Part shown: in pieces, positions 1 through 9,366 of the stretch
How the letters are laid out: every line of letters begins with the position of its first letter
Position numbering within the stretch: position 1 is the first letter of the stretch
Assembly: GCA_001642005.1 (NCBI GenBank)
Contig: LWCA01000683.1
Span: 1 to 21,230 of the forward strand
Reading direction: 5' to 3'
Origin: Intoshia linei
Lineage: Eukaryota > Orthonectida > Rhopaluridae
Length of the DNA: 21,230 nt
Position numbers and translations under genes: made by a program
The notes under the pieces: model-generated
The model's database searches: none
Seen by the model: the letters and a program-made list of their open reading frames with translations, nothing else
Told to the model about the DNA's origin: nothing

Positions 1-164
1 AAATATCAGTGACTGCCTTGATTTTATGTGCCATTCGCTAACATTTGAGAAACTAGGGCAAAGTCAAGAATGTAACTTTTTGATTAAAATAGACCTTGAA
101 TAAAATCTCATTTTAACTTTTCAATTTGAAGTAAAATCATGTAATGTAAAATAATCAGATGTAT

Positions 165-222
165 TGCCAACGGCCGCACATAAACGGTCTCACGGCCGCA
201 CGTTGTGCACCCCGATCTAGAG
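165..222. other. GC-rich islet with duplicated ACGGCCGCAC, possibly a transposon end
   Basis: In DNA of about one quarter GC, this short block is conspicuously GC-rich. It contains ACGGCCGCAC twice, at 170-179 and 192-201. A reading frame open from the left edge stops at 101-103 just before it. GC-rich repeats of this look are common near the 3' ends of hAT elements, but I cannot see a matching partner end, so the origin is inferred. The stretch 1-407 otherwise shows no recognisable gene; it should be intron or further exons of the EGF gene. Confidence 0.35.
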
Positions 223-407
223 AAACCAGTTGATTTTTTAATATAATCCGAAATAAAATCATAACGCACTATACATGTATGCATGGTTTATTCGATTTAA
301 ATATAAAATATAATTCCCGATTTAATGCACATCTCTGGTAGATGAGCAAACGTGCATTTTTATCATAAACCTAGTAGAAATTTTGCCACATTTGATTTAC
401 ACATTAC

Positions 408-2495
408 CTAATTCACAAGTGGGTCCATTAAATCCACTTTTACAATAACATGCTATTTTATCGTTAATGATGATGCATTTTCCGTTAGAACTACAATTTC
501 TTTCATGGCAAACATGGGTTATTTCTTCTAAATGAAAAATAAAGAAACTAGTTTCTATTAGTGATACATATATAGTATATATACAATTATTACTAATAAC
601 ATATTAAAATTCGTAAAATGAAATTTTATAATAACAGATAAAAGTGATGATTTTAGTAAATAGTCTTAACTAAAATGGCCAGAAAAAATACGTACTATCA
701 ATTTTAGTTTATTTGGTGTTAAATGTAAATCCAAAACTACTTATCTATGATGACAATTGAAAATTTTCGGCTTAAAATTTGTACCAAATAAACTAAATGT
801 GATAGTACGTATTTTTTCAGGACATTTTAGTTAAGACTATTTACTAAAATCATTACTTGAATTTCACGAAAAACTATCAAAGAAGAAAAGACAAAGACAA
901 ATTTTTGAATATTATAGTTCTCTATAAAAAATAATAAATTTTTGTTTATATTTGTTATTTTAACATCGTTTAGTAATTGATGATTAATTATATGATATGA
1001 AATGATTACATAAATGACAAGTTAAAGAAATGATATCTTAATTGAATGAAAATAAAAAAAATCCGTTAACGAGGAATTAGCCTGTATTATTTATTCGTGA
1101 AAATAACAATGATTTTGCCGTTGCGTATTAACCTATCGGGAGAATAGTCTGTCATAGTTTCATTTACTAGAATTTTGGGATTGTTAGCTGTAGTTAATTC
1201 AGACGTACTGATTTTATATGTTACAATTAAAGATATAATTTACCTTCACATAGTTTACTACTAAATCCATTCAGACAAAGACATTTGTAATTTAAATCCT
1301 CATTGAAACAAATGGAATCATATTTACACGGATCAGATAAGCAAAAATCCACAACTATAAAATGTTAATAGAACATGTTTGATCAACACTTAAATCAGAT
1401 ACCGTCAGAACAAAACTTTCCTTGATATCCATTACTGCATTTACACATGATTTGATTATTTTGAAAATCACATCGTCCATGCTCATTGCAATACAATTTA
1501 TTACAATAATCGACATTAACTAAAATTAACGATCAACTTATATATTAATATGAACAATGTTCATATTAATCAGCGGTTCTCAACATACTTCGCATTTGAT
1601 ACCCCTAAACTAAAAAAAATATAATTTGGTACCCTATAATAATTTCTATTTATTGTAACTATGATACCATGTAAATTAAAAAAATCAAATAAAATAAATA
1701 GTTAAACTCTACTTTATCAAAAATAGATACATAAATGTATTATAAAATTTTAAAAATATTTATAATTTATGAATCATAAAATGTGAGTCATAGGATGAGA
1801 CGAACTGGTATTTTAAAATAATGTATGGTACCCCTAGGGGTGCCAGTGCCCCATTTGAGAACTGCTGATATAAATGAATCAAATTTACTCATTTCACAAT
1901 TTAATCCACTATATAATTTAAGGCATTCACATTCATAGCTTTGTTTTGTTAATTTGCATATTCCTTCATTGAGACAGGGTTGTTCATCGCATGCATCATT
2001 AACTTAATTTAAAAATAATTTTATATATTATTTTCCTCAAACCTATTCTACAATTGTCGCCTTTGAATCCGGCTCGACATTCACATTCATAATAGGGAGG
2101 TGTATCAATTGGAATACATTTTGATTTATTGCACACATCTCCCAAACATCCGGCTATATTAACGATGTATTTACACATGAAATATTGTTCTTACTATCTA
2201 GAAAATTTTTTATCAGTATTAATTTAAATATTGCCGTATATATAAGTTATGTGTCCATATCTTGTCTCTAAAATTAAATAATTTAGAGTAAAATATATTT
2301 TATTTAATTACACGATTTAACATTATGAATTTATTATTAACTCAACGTTATCAAAAACATTTTATGATTTTTTTTTTTATAAAAAAATATAAGGTTCTCA
2401 ATAGTTTTTAATATTCTATTATATAATTAATTCTCTACAAATTTACCGGAAAACTGTCCATTAATCATTATAAATAAAATCACTCCGATTAGCAT
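408..2495 (-). CDS. Secreted or membrane multi-EGF protein, N-terminal part (3' end outside window)
   Basis: Exons on the minus strand in order: 2495-2447, 2153-2043, 2002-1889, 1519-1403, 1354-1244 and 527-408. All have GT donors and AG acceptors. The first exon starts at ATG 2495-2493 and encodes a hydrophobic signal peptide (residues 1-16, MLIGVILFIMINGQFS). Each of the next five exons encodes exactly one EGF-like domain of 37-40 residues with six cysteines and a CxC..G(F/Y)xGxxC ending (for example residues 17-53). Every one of these five exons is phase 1-1 and divisible by three, which is the classic shuffled EGF exon. The last donor at 408/407 leaves phase 1, so the gene continues to the left of the window. 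Family knowledge: such arrays occur in Notch, Delta-like, Crumbs and fibropellin-type extracellular proteins. There is too little here to choose among them. The calcium-binding consensus is weak or absent. The introns are 293, 40, 369, 48 and 716 bp; two contain transposable elements. The gene is head-to-head with ric8. Confidence 0.85.
642..858. mobile_element. Foldback/MITE-like element in an EGF-gene intron
   Basis: The left arm (about 642-718) and right arm (about 780-858) are near-perfect inverted copies of about 75 bp. Landmarks are GATTTTAGTAAATAGTCTTA near the outer end and AAAAAATACGTACTATCA further in, each present in reverse complement in the other arm. The spacer is about 60 bp. 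There is no coding capacity. Clear target-site duplications are not visible, so the superfamily is unassigned. It lies in the 716-bp intron (528-1243). Confidence 0.8.
1544..1570. repeat. Perfect 12-bp inverted repeat with 3-base loop
   Basis: ATTAATATGAAC (1544-1555) and GTTCATATTAAT (1559-1570) are exact reverse complements separated by AAT. Its last 8 bases are also the left target-site duplication of the adjacent hAT MITE, so the element apparently inserted at the edge of a palindrome. Confidence 0.8.
1571..1867. mobile_element. hAT-family MITE (non-autonomous DNA transposon)
   Basis: The element starts CAGCGGTTCTCAA and ends TTGAGAACTGCTG, a terminal inverted repeat with one mismatch. 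The CAGNGGTTCTCAA form is widely seen at ends of hAT transposons. It is flanked by an 8-bp direct repeat, ATATTAAT (1563-1570) and ATATAAAT (1868-1875), 7 of 8 bases matching, as expected for hAT insertion. The interior is 297 bp including the ends, AT-rich, and has no transposase. It makes up most of the 369-bp intron between the second and third EGF exons. Confidence 0.88.
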
Positions 2496-3499
2496 TGATA
2501 TCAATTCATATTATTTTAATTTTTAAACAAATATAGTCTACGAATAAAGTTTAAACGTAAATAAGAGTAAGGATTACTTCAATATTATGGTAGAAAAGTT
2601 GGTTAATTTTAACAAATTATAACCCTTAAATATAAGTAAAAATATTAATCAGATGGCAAAAAATCAGTAGAATGCACAAAACAACGAAGAATATACATGA
2701 ATAGAACATTATGTATTAATGTACTTTTGTAATGTATTAATAATCGCTAAAATAATTAATTGTTGTTAACTTTATGAATTTAAAAAAATTTGCAAGTGTT
2801 ACAGTTGTATCCTGTTAACATATTAAAATCGTGTATCCGAAAATTAAAAAAAAATATTATTCTTATAGAGCTTATTCCAGTTAATATAAATACAAAATTT
2901 CAACTTCAGAAATCTATGCATTCCCGATAAAAAATAATTTTTAATATATTATCAACCAATATTTTTCAAATATTTCGATTAAAATAAAAATTGATCCTAC
3001 AATTTCAAAAAAAAATGTGCATTGAACGTCTACACATTTCCAATAAAGAAATATGAGTGAAAATATATATAATTCATTCCTTCGGAATTTTTTTCATTGC
3101 TACGCAATTTTTAAATTTAAAATTCTCATTTTCAAAACATTTTGAATAAAATTTAAATAAAAACTACAACAAAGAAACTAAAATAATGCAATTTTACTTT
3201 TCTATTTCCGTTTCTGTCTATTCTACTAGTAGCAAGACACGTTTTTTCAATTTTAAATCGAATTTGAATTTTATTATAATTATAACTATGTTACTCAAAA
3301 TATTGAATATAGAACTGTAAATTTATTGATTATTTTGTATGTGGTTGCCATTGTGCTACATTTTTTTTGCTACAATATATAAATTACGTTGTTTCTTATT
3401 TTTGTTTCATTGTTGAATTGAATTCAATGTATCACATGTAAATTAAATTTTATTAAATTTTGTATAATTGGAAAATACTGATACATATTAACTTAAACA
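2496..3499. other. Divergent intergenic region between EGF gene and ric8
   Basis: No coding sequence is recognised here. The region separates two genes transcribed outward, so both promoters should lie in it, but I could not pick a convincing TATA or initiator. Most of 2800-3190 is copy A of the dispersed repeat described separately. The rest is low-complexity AT sequence. Confidence 0.6.
2800..3190 (+). repeat. Dispersed repeat family, copy A (partial)
   Basis: It shares long blocks with copies at 5428-6425, 8093-8555 and 15785-16765. Examples are GCATTCCCGATAAAAAATAA, the segment ending ATTGATCCTACAATTTC, and GAACGTCTACACATTTCCAA. Only the downstream half of the family is present, entering through the ACAGTTGTATCCTGTTAAC motif. 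It lies upstream of ric8 and may contribute to its 5' region. No open reading frame is conserved among the copies. Confidence 0.8.
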
Positions 3500-6400
3500 A
3501 TGAATTATTTGAAAAAATTTTGTATTCAAGTAATAATTGCATTACCATCATTCTTTTTACATTAAAATTTAAAATTATGTTCATTTTTAGTATTCTTCCA
3601 TTGATTCAACCATTAAAGAAATTGATCAAAAGGTTTTAATTAACTTTTATTGTGCTATGTTACTATCATTATTATTATTATATTATTATTTGTATTATTA
3701 ATTATTATTAGTATTATTTATAGTAATATTAAAAACATAAACATAAAAAATTTAAATTTACAATTCATCCACATATTGGCGTTAAATTAAATTTTATATT
3801 CCAGGTAATATAATGTGGCCAGATATTAGACAATATATGTATAAACATTGTTTATGCATAAAATATTACCTGTTATAATTATTTATATTGGCATAAAACA
3901 TGGTGCGTTTATATTGATTTCATTTACAATTGGTCATTTTTGTCATTTAGATTTTGTTAATATGCATAAATATCAATTAAAGAAATTTTACATTTGTATT
4001 TGTCATTAACTATGTTTATAAAAAATTTAGAAAATTTTGGATGAAATAAAAAAAAACGTAAATTGTCAAAATTCATTGGAAGATGAAAATTTGATTAATT
4101 TATTGAATTGTGCTAAAATATTATCTCGTAATGAACATCAAACTGAATTTTTGATGGATATAAAATTAATTGATAAATATTTTGATCAATTATTGTCATT
4201 CACTGATTCTCAAGGTATATTAATAACATGGTTCAATTTAGTAATATTTTTACTTTAATATTTAGTAAATTGCGAAATTTTAAAATTTGTATACAATATG
4301 GTTAAACAATCTAAAAATTTTCGTAAAATTTATGGGTAATGCTTACAATTTTAATATATAATATTTTAATATATTTAAAAAATAATCAAATAATTTTAGA
4401 TTAGAAATTTTGGAAAATTTTGTGTCATACTATTCAAATTTTAACTTTTCTAACATCAATGAAAATTCTGTATCAATTGAATTATTCAATTTTTAATTTT
4501 TTATAGTTGCTTCGAATGCACATTATTTTTTTTTTGACTTGTGATGTATCTTGTAGGTAATTTTTTTAAATTTATTTTAATAAAACATTTTTTTTGCTTT
4601 TATTTATTTTGTACATTTAGAAATTATTTCCAACATGATATTGAAAAATATTTGAGGTTGTGTAATTTATTCAATGATGCATTCGCAAGTTTAAATTACA
4701 ATCCAAGTTCTCATTCATCAAATGAATTTCCTATTTCATTTTTGAGTCGTATTAAACAGTTTTGTAAAATCATTACCACAATACTATACAACATTTTAAA
4801 TTTTTCAAAAAATGATAAAATGAATGTTGAAACTTGTCAAAAATTTTATAAACCTATTGGGAAAATGTTGACCATTGTTTTTAATAGTTATGTCATTTTC
4901 AATGAAATGGATGAATTGGAGTTGAAATTATTTTTAAATACTATTAATCTCATTTTATGCGTTCCAATTGAATTAGATTCGTTTGAAAAATATATTTTAC
5001 CTATTTTTTATCAAAATAGTGTTATTCACAATAGGATTAATCTGTTACTACAGTTTTTAAATGATAAAATTATTACTGTAAGTTTTTTTTTTTAAATTTT
5101 CATTTTGAATTTTAGAAAGAAATTTATATTAGTGATGATATTATTCCAAAAATTGTCATTTTAATTAAAATTTGTTCTAAACATAAGGAAATACGCAAAT
5201 ATTGTAGATTGAAAGTAATTTTTAATAAATTTGTTAAAAAATAATAAATAAATTAGATGTAACTCACCTTGTTTTAAATACTATATAACAGTGATGACAG
5301 TCAAATCAAATCTGGTGTGTTAATTTTGTCATATTTAAAAATTATTCTGATTTGTTTTCTAAAAAAATTTGTGTTTATGGAATGAAGAATGAATAATCTT
5401 ATGAACTGTGTTAAAAAAACGTCAAATATGCTACGCGATTTTGGTTTGTGTGTTCCACTTTATTTAAATAACTACCCGTCTTAGAATTTTATAAAGTCTA
5501 CATTTCAATTACAGTTTTTTCCGGGGATGTTCGCAAAATAAATTTCAACCTCCCAAACTCACATCTTACAGGTCAAAAACACCAATTATCCTTTTTTTGA
5601 AAATCAAACAAGTTTAAATTTAAAAAAATTATATCTTCAGGGACAAAACCCCAAATTACCCTTCTTTTTTAATGAAAACAGCCCTAGAATTTAAAAAAAT
5701 TTCAATCCGAATAAGTCACGACTTCACTGTCAAAAAAGCATTTTAGTGTTCATATATTTTTTGTCCGAAATATCTTATTAAAACAAAAAATGTGAAATAA
5801 TTAACTGTCCGAAAATTTAAAAAAAAAATTATTCTGATATAGCTTATTCCATTTGATATAAATACAAAAGTTCAACCCGAGAAATTTACGCATTCCCGAT
5901 GAAAAATAATTTTTAATATATTATCAACCAATACTTTTCAAATATTTCCATGAAAATAAAAATTGAAAATGTAAATATTGATCCTACAAATTCACAAAAA
6001 ATGTGTATTGAACGTCTACACATTTATAATAAATAAATATGGGTGAAAATCTATATAAGTCATTCTTTCGGAAATTATTTCATTCAATCTCAAATTCTCA
6101 TTTTTAAAACATTTTGTATAAAATTTAAATTAAAACTACAATAACGATTACTAAATGTAATACAACTTTATTATTATAATTTTTACATTTATTCCAATCC
6201 TTTGCAGTATTGGTAAAATTCGCCTGAAATATGTTTATAAAGTGAAGATGCCGTTAATTATTGATACATAATTGGTATTTTTAAGTATTTATTAAATTGG
6301 TACTAATATGACAAAATAGGTTTTTATAATTTTATTCTTTCTGGAATTTATGTTATTTATGATAATTTTCAGGATATGGCTGTTTTTTTATTTTTAATAT

Positions 6401-8842
6401 TATACACACATTCAGTTTAATACAGTTTTCTCCGCGAAGTGTTTATATCTATTTGTCAGTTTTTGAATTTGAGCCCTTCAGGGTCAAAACCCAATTTGCC
6501 CTTTTGTTTAATAATAAAATGAGCCTAAAAAAATTTTATAAAACATAAAATTTGTTATTATATATTTTTATTGTGTTTTAGATTTTTCCTTATCTTAATA
6601 AAGAAATTGATAATTTGCCAGAAATTGGAAATAGTATGAGGAATAAGTATATATTTTAAGACTATTTATTAAAAATTGAAAAATGCATTAAATCATATAA
6701 AATTTATGCAGTGGCCCAAACTTTAATACGAACGGATTTTTGAATTTCATTTATATCAGGGATTTTCACCTCTTATTAAACCATCGTTCCAGATTAAAAA
6801 AATTTAACTTTTTTAAGATTTTCTTTTTCTTTATTTTATTGGTGGTAATATTATTGTAAAAACATTGATTATTAATTGAAATTTAGCATAAAAATTTGTA
6901 ATCTAATTTTGGACAATTAATGATATAGTAAAGGTCCTATTTTTAGAGAATTTATTAAATTTTTTAATTGTTAAGGTTGAATTTTCTTTTTCTAATAATA
7001 ATGTTTTAATTTGATAATGCAGAAATAACTTTGCATCGAGTTATCTTCTAAAACAAAAAAATTTTTTTGTTTTCTTTTTTTCTTAAAATGTTAGAATTTG
7101 AGATATTTTAATCGCTTGGTTTTAATAATTTAATACACATTGTAGTTTTACTCTTGAATGTAATACGCGTGTAATGTATAAGGACATTATAATATCAATA
7201 AAAAATTATGTTTATTTTGACAATAAACCGCCCAATATTAAATAATCGGCAATATCGATTAGATTGAGAATCCCTGATTTAAAGTTTCAATTCATGACTC
7301 TATAAAAACTTTTGATATCCAACGACTTGTATCGTCTCACGACATCCACAGGATTGGTGATTCATTTTTTTTCTAATTTACTTTTACTAGAGCTGATTCT
7401 ATAATCAATTAAATTAAATATTTTTGTTTATATACATTAGCTTGATTTTCTACAAGTTACAGTCAAAATTTAGAATTTGTCAATTGCTAATAAAATCTGA
7501 TAGAGACGTTAAGAATGTTGTTGGAAATTTATTATTGGTTTTATTCAAAAATAGTGGTGATTATTTTTGGTTTTTTATTTTTTTTTCTTAATTTTTTTTT
7601 AATTGTATTTTTGTATGTTAGTTAAAAAGATAATAAAATATACCGGTTATGGAAATGCAGCCGGATTTTTAACAAATACCATGTTTATTGAAAAATCAAT
7701 GCAACAAAACAAGCAAATGTGTGATTATAGTAGTTCTTCAGATGATTCGGAAACTGATTATTATTCAAATAATAAAGACAGGTAATTTTTGTATAATATA
7801 ATAGTGATATTTGAGCTTTACATAACTTATTTGGTGTTTCTTGGTTAAATTTTTTTATCTTTTTCTCAAGAGTGGAAGCATTCTTTTGTATGATAATATC
7901 TTAATACGTCATCTTGCTACAATTTTTACTTTACCACCCTCGACAAATGTCGAAACCCTTGAGAAATAACGGCTACTCAAATTTTACTGTTTAAGTTATA
8001 TTTGTTTTATGAATCCGTCTTGTGATTTAAATTTTTTAGGTTCGTTAGTGTTAGCCAAAGTGGTTAAAGATATTATAAATTTTTTAATTTGTTATTGAAA
8101 TTGTAGGATCAATATTTACATTTTCAATTTATATTTTAATCGAAATATTTGAAAAATATTGGTTGATAATAATTAAAAATTATTTTTTATCGGGAATGCG
8201 TAGATTTCTCGAGTTGAACTTTTGTATTTATGTCAACCGTATTTAATACACCGTGAAGTCTTCACTGATTTGGATTGAAATTTTATGTGTGTGTTAACAG
8301 GATACAACTGTACCACCTTTAAACTTTTTGAAATTCTAGGGCTGTTTTCATTAAAAAAAGAAGGGTAATTTGGGGTTTGCACTCGTAAAATGTGAGTTTG
8401 GGAGGTTGAAATATATTTTGCGAATACGCCCGGAAAAAACTGTAATTGAAATGTGGACTTTATAAAATTCTAAGACGGGTAGTTATTTAAATAAAGTAGA
8501 ACACACACACAAACAAAAATCCCGTAGCATATTATCTAAGTAAGGATATAAAAATTGTAAATTACACTTTTACAGGTTTAACCCAATAACTGGTAGGATT
8601 GAAGATGCTAAAGAACCGCCTAAATTTGTTTCTGAAGAGCACAAAGCTTATGAAGCTAAAAAACTTTTGGATGCCATTGATAAAATGAACAGGTTTAAAT
8701 TTACTTTTACATCTTAGTTAAATTTTATAGAAATGGCATAATTCAAACTATCTCTTCTGAAGATGGAAAATTTGTTCCAAAGAATGTTGCAGAAATGCTA
8801 CATAATGTTGATCCACATGATATAGAATCTGAAAGTGATTAA
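3500..8842 (+). CDS. ric8: Ric-8 (synembryn), chaperone and exchange factor for G-protein alpha subunits
   Basis: Thirteen exons join in one frame to 512 codons plus stop: 3500-3529, 3591-3632, 4031-4214, 4266-4335, 4400-4469, 4507-4556, 4621-5077, 5116-5214, 6582-6646, 7474-7556, 7622-7781, 8576-8692 and 8731-8842. The length is close to vertebrate RIC8A (about 530). Diagnostic matches are the CAKILSRNE segment in exon 3, FFLTCDV near residue 143, IGNSMRNK before a DRDVK helix, and the hallmark KYTGYGNAAG at residues 389-398. RFNPITGRIED and KLLDAIDKMNRNGIIQ follow. Residues 420-431 form a serine/acidic stretch matching the casein-kinase-2 region of Ric-8A. Family knowledge: Ric-8 is a cytosolic armadillo-like superhelix that folds and activates G-alpha in asymmetric division and signalling. 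Exons 1-2 are short and supported mainly by phase and weak similarity; the rest is strong. Several introns are only 37-38 bp, while introns 8, 9 and 11 (794-1367 bp) hold repeats or unannotated sequence. Confidence 0.93.
3661..3722. repeat. Imperfect ATT/TTA microsatellite in ric8 intron 2
   Basis: The run consists almost entirely of TTA/ATT triplets with a few interruptions. It is simple sequence inside the 398-bp second intron of ric8. Confidence 0.7.
3802..3872. repeat. Nested inverted repeat in ric8 intron 2
   Basis: The outer arms CAGGTAATAT (3802-3811) and ATATTACCTG (3863-3872) are exact reverse complements. Inside, ATGTATAAAC (3837-3846) and GTTTATGCAT (3850-3859) pair with one mismatch. 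It could fold as a two-part hairpin in RNA or be a small foldback element. Note that the left arm contains a splice-like CAGGTAATA. Confidence 0.6.
5428..6425 (+). repeat. Dispersed repeat family, copy B (nearly full length)
   Basis: This fills most of ric8 intron 8 (5215-6581). It starts near GCTACGCGATTTTGG and has a middle with CAACCTCCCAAACTCACATC and CAAATTACCCTTCTTTTTTA. It then has the downstream half seen in copy A and ends near ATTTTTAATATTATACACAC. The internal block of about 70 bp beginning AGG(T/G)(C/A)CAAAAAC is present twice, at about 5570 and 5638. A further degenerate copy of that block lies just outside at 6470-6540. No transposase or reverse transcriptase is recognisable, and I see no terminal inverted repeats. 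Confidence 0.82.
8093..8555 (-). repeat. Dispersed repeat family, copy C (reverse, internally deleted)
   Basis: This is a reverse-complement copy in ric8 intron 11, ending about 20 bp before the acceptor at 8575. It keeps the TATGCTACG..GATTTTTGTTTG end and the CAACCTCCCAAACTCACAT block. It also keeps GTGGTACAGTTGTATCCTGT and the GCATTCCCGATAAAAAATAA block. Material between some blocks is missing compared with copies B and D. Confidence 0.82.
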
Positions 8843-8894
8843 ATGCACATTTAATGTAAATTTTTTTTAATATTTATAATTGTAAACATGTCAT

Positions 8895-8900
8895 AATAAA
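8895..8900 (+). terminator. Probable polyadenylation signal of ric8
   Basis: A canonical AATAAA lies 53 bases after the ric8 stop codon (8840-8842), followed by a GT- and T-rich stretch. Position and sequence fit a cleavage/polyadenylation signal, but no transcript end was seen. Confidence 0.6.
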
Positions 8901-8971
8901 AGAATGTATTTTCATGTTTTACATTTTACTTGTCAACTTATTGCCTTAACTTATTGGATGACTTAATAAAA

Positions 8972-9366
8972 ATGTCTTTTAACAATACATTTTTTTCATT
9001 TTTTGATTATTTTGCCAGTGTATCTGCGGATCCAGCTTTACCCATCACTGATTTACATTTAAAATGGATTAATTTCTATGTACAAAAATTTATTTTATAA
9101 ATATCAATATTTCAGCTTTTATATAAATTGCTCATCTTGGCAGCACTTCTTATATTTCGTAATATGGAATTTGAAACTGGTCTGTTTATTTTGATTCTAA
9201 ATTAATTGTATACATTTTAGGTAAAGTAACGTTGCTTTCATTTTACAATATATGGGATTGCAATTATTTGATTTCAATCAATAATTTCCAATCCTTGTGT
9301 ATTATAAAAATACATATTTATATTTTAATATGTATACTTTTCATGAGATACTTTATTGATTTCTAA
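8972..9366 (+). CDS. Candidate small membrane protein, unrecognised (tentative)
   Basis: I do not recognise this protein. Three potential exons, 8972-9079, 9116-9179 and 9221-9366, are joined by 36-bp and 41-bp GT..AG introns. These are the same minimal size class as introns in the neighbouring genes. The joined frame is open for 105 codons with no stop and starts with ATG at 8972. Exon 1 encodes VSADPALPITDLHLKW in an unusually GC-rich block for this window, which suggests selection for coding. Exon 2 contains a hydrophobic segment, LLYKLLILAALLIF, and the C-terminal end is again hydrophobic (IYILICILFMRYF). The start is about 130 bp after the ric8 stop. The last exon overlaps the final exon of LRRC56 on the other strand (9325-9366), which is a point against the third exon. 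Alternatives are a fortuitous open frame or a decayed gene. Confidence 0.35.

Noticed and set aside
2-103. 33-codon plus-strand frame open from the left edge
   Set aside because: Too short, with no recognisable motif. It may be the end of a transposon gene but cannot be supported.
9012-9090. Minus-strand frame ending MGKAGSADTLAK as a further LRRC56 exon
   Set aside because: LRRC56 already ends in frame at 9325. No phase-matched link to this block was found, and the plus-strand reading is longer and spliceable.
9128-9160. CTTGGCAGCAC resembling the 5' end of U6 snRNA (CTTCGGCAGCAC)
   Set aside because: The following sequence lacks the conserved ACAGAGA and stem regions of U6. The stretch fits better as the second exon of the tentative small gene.
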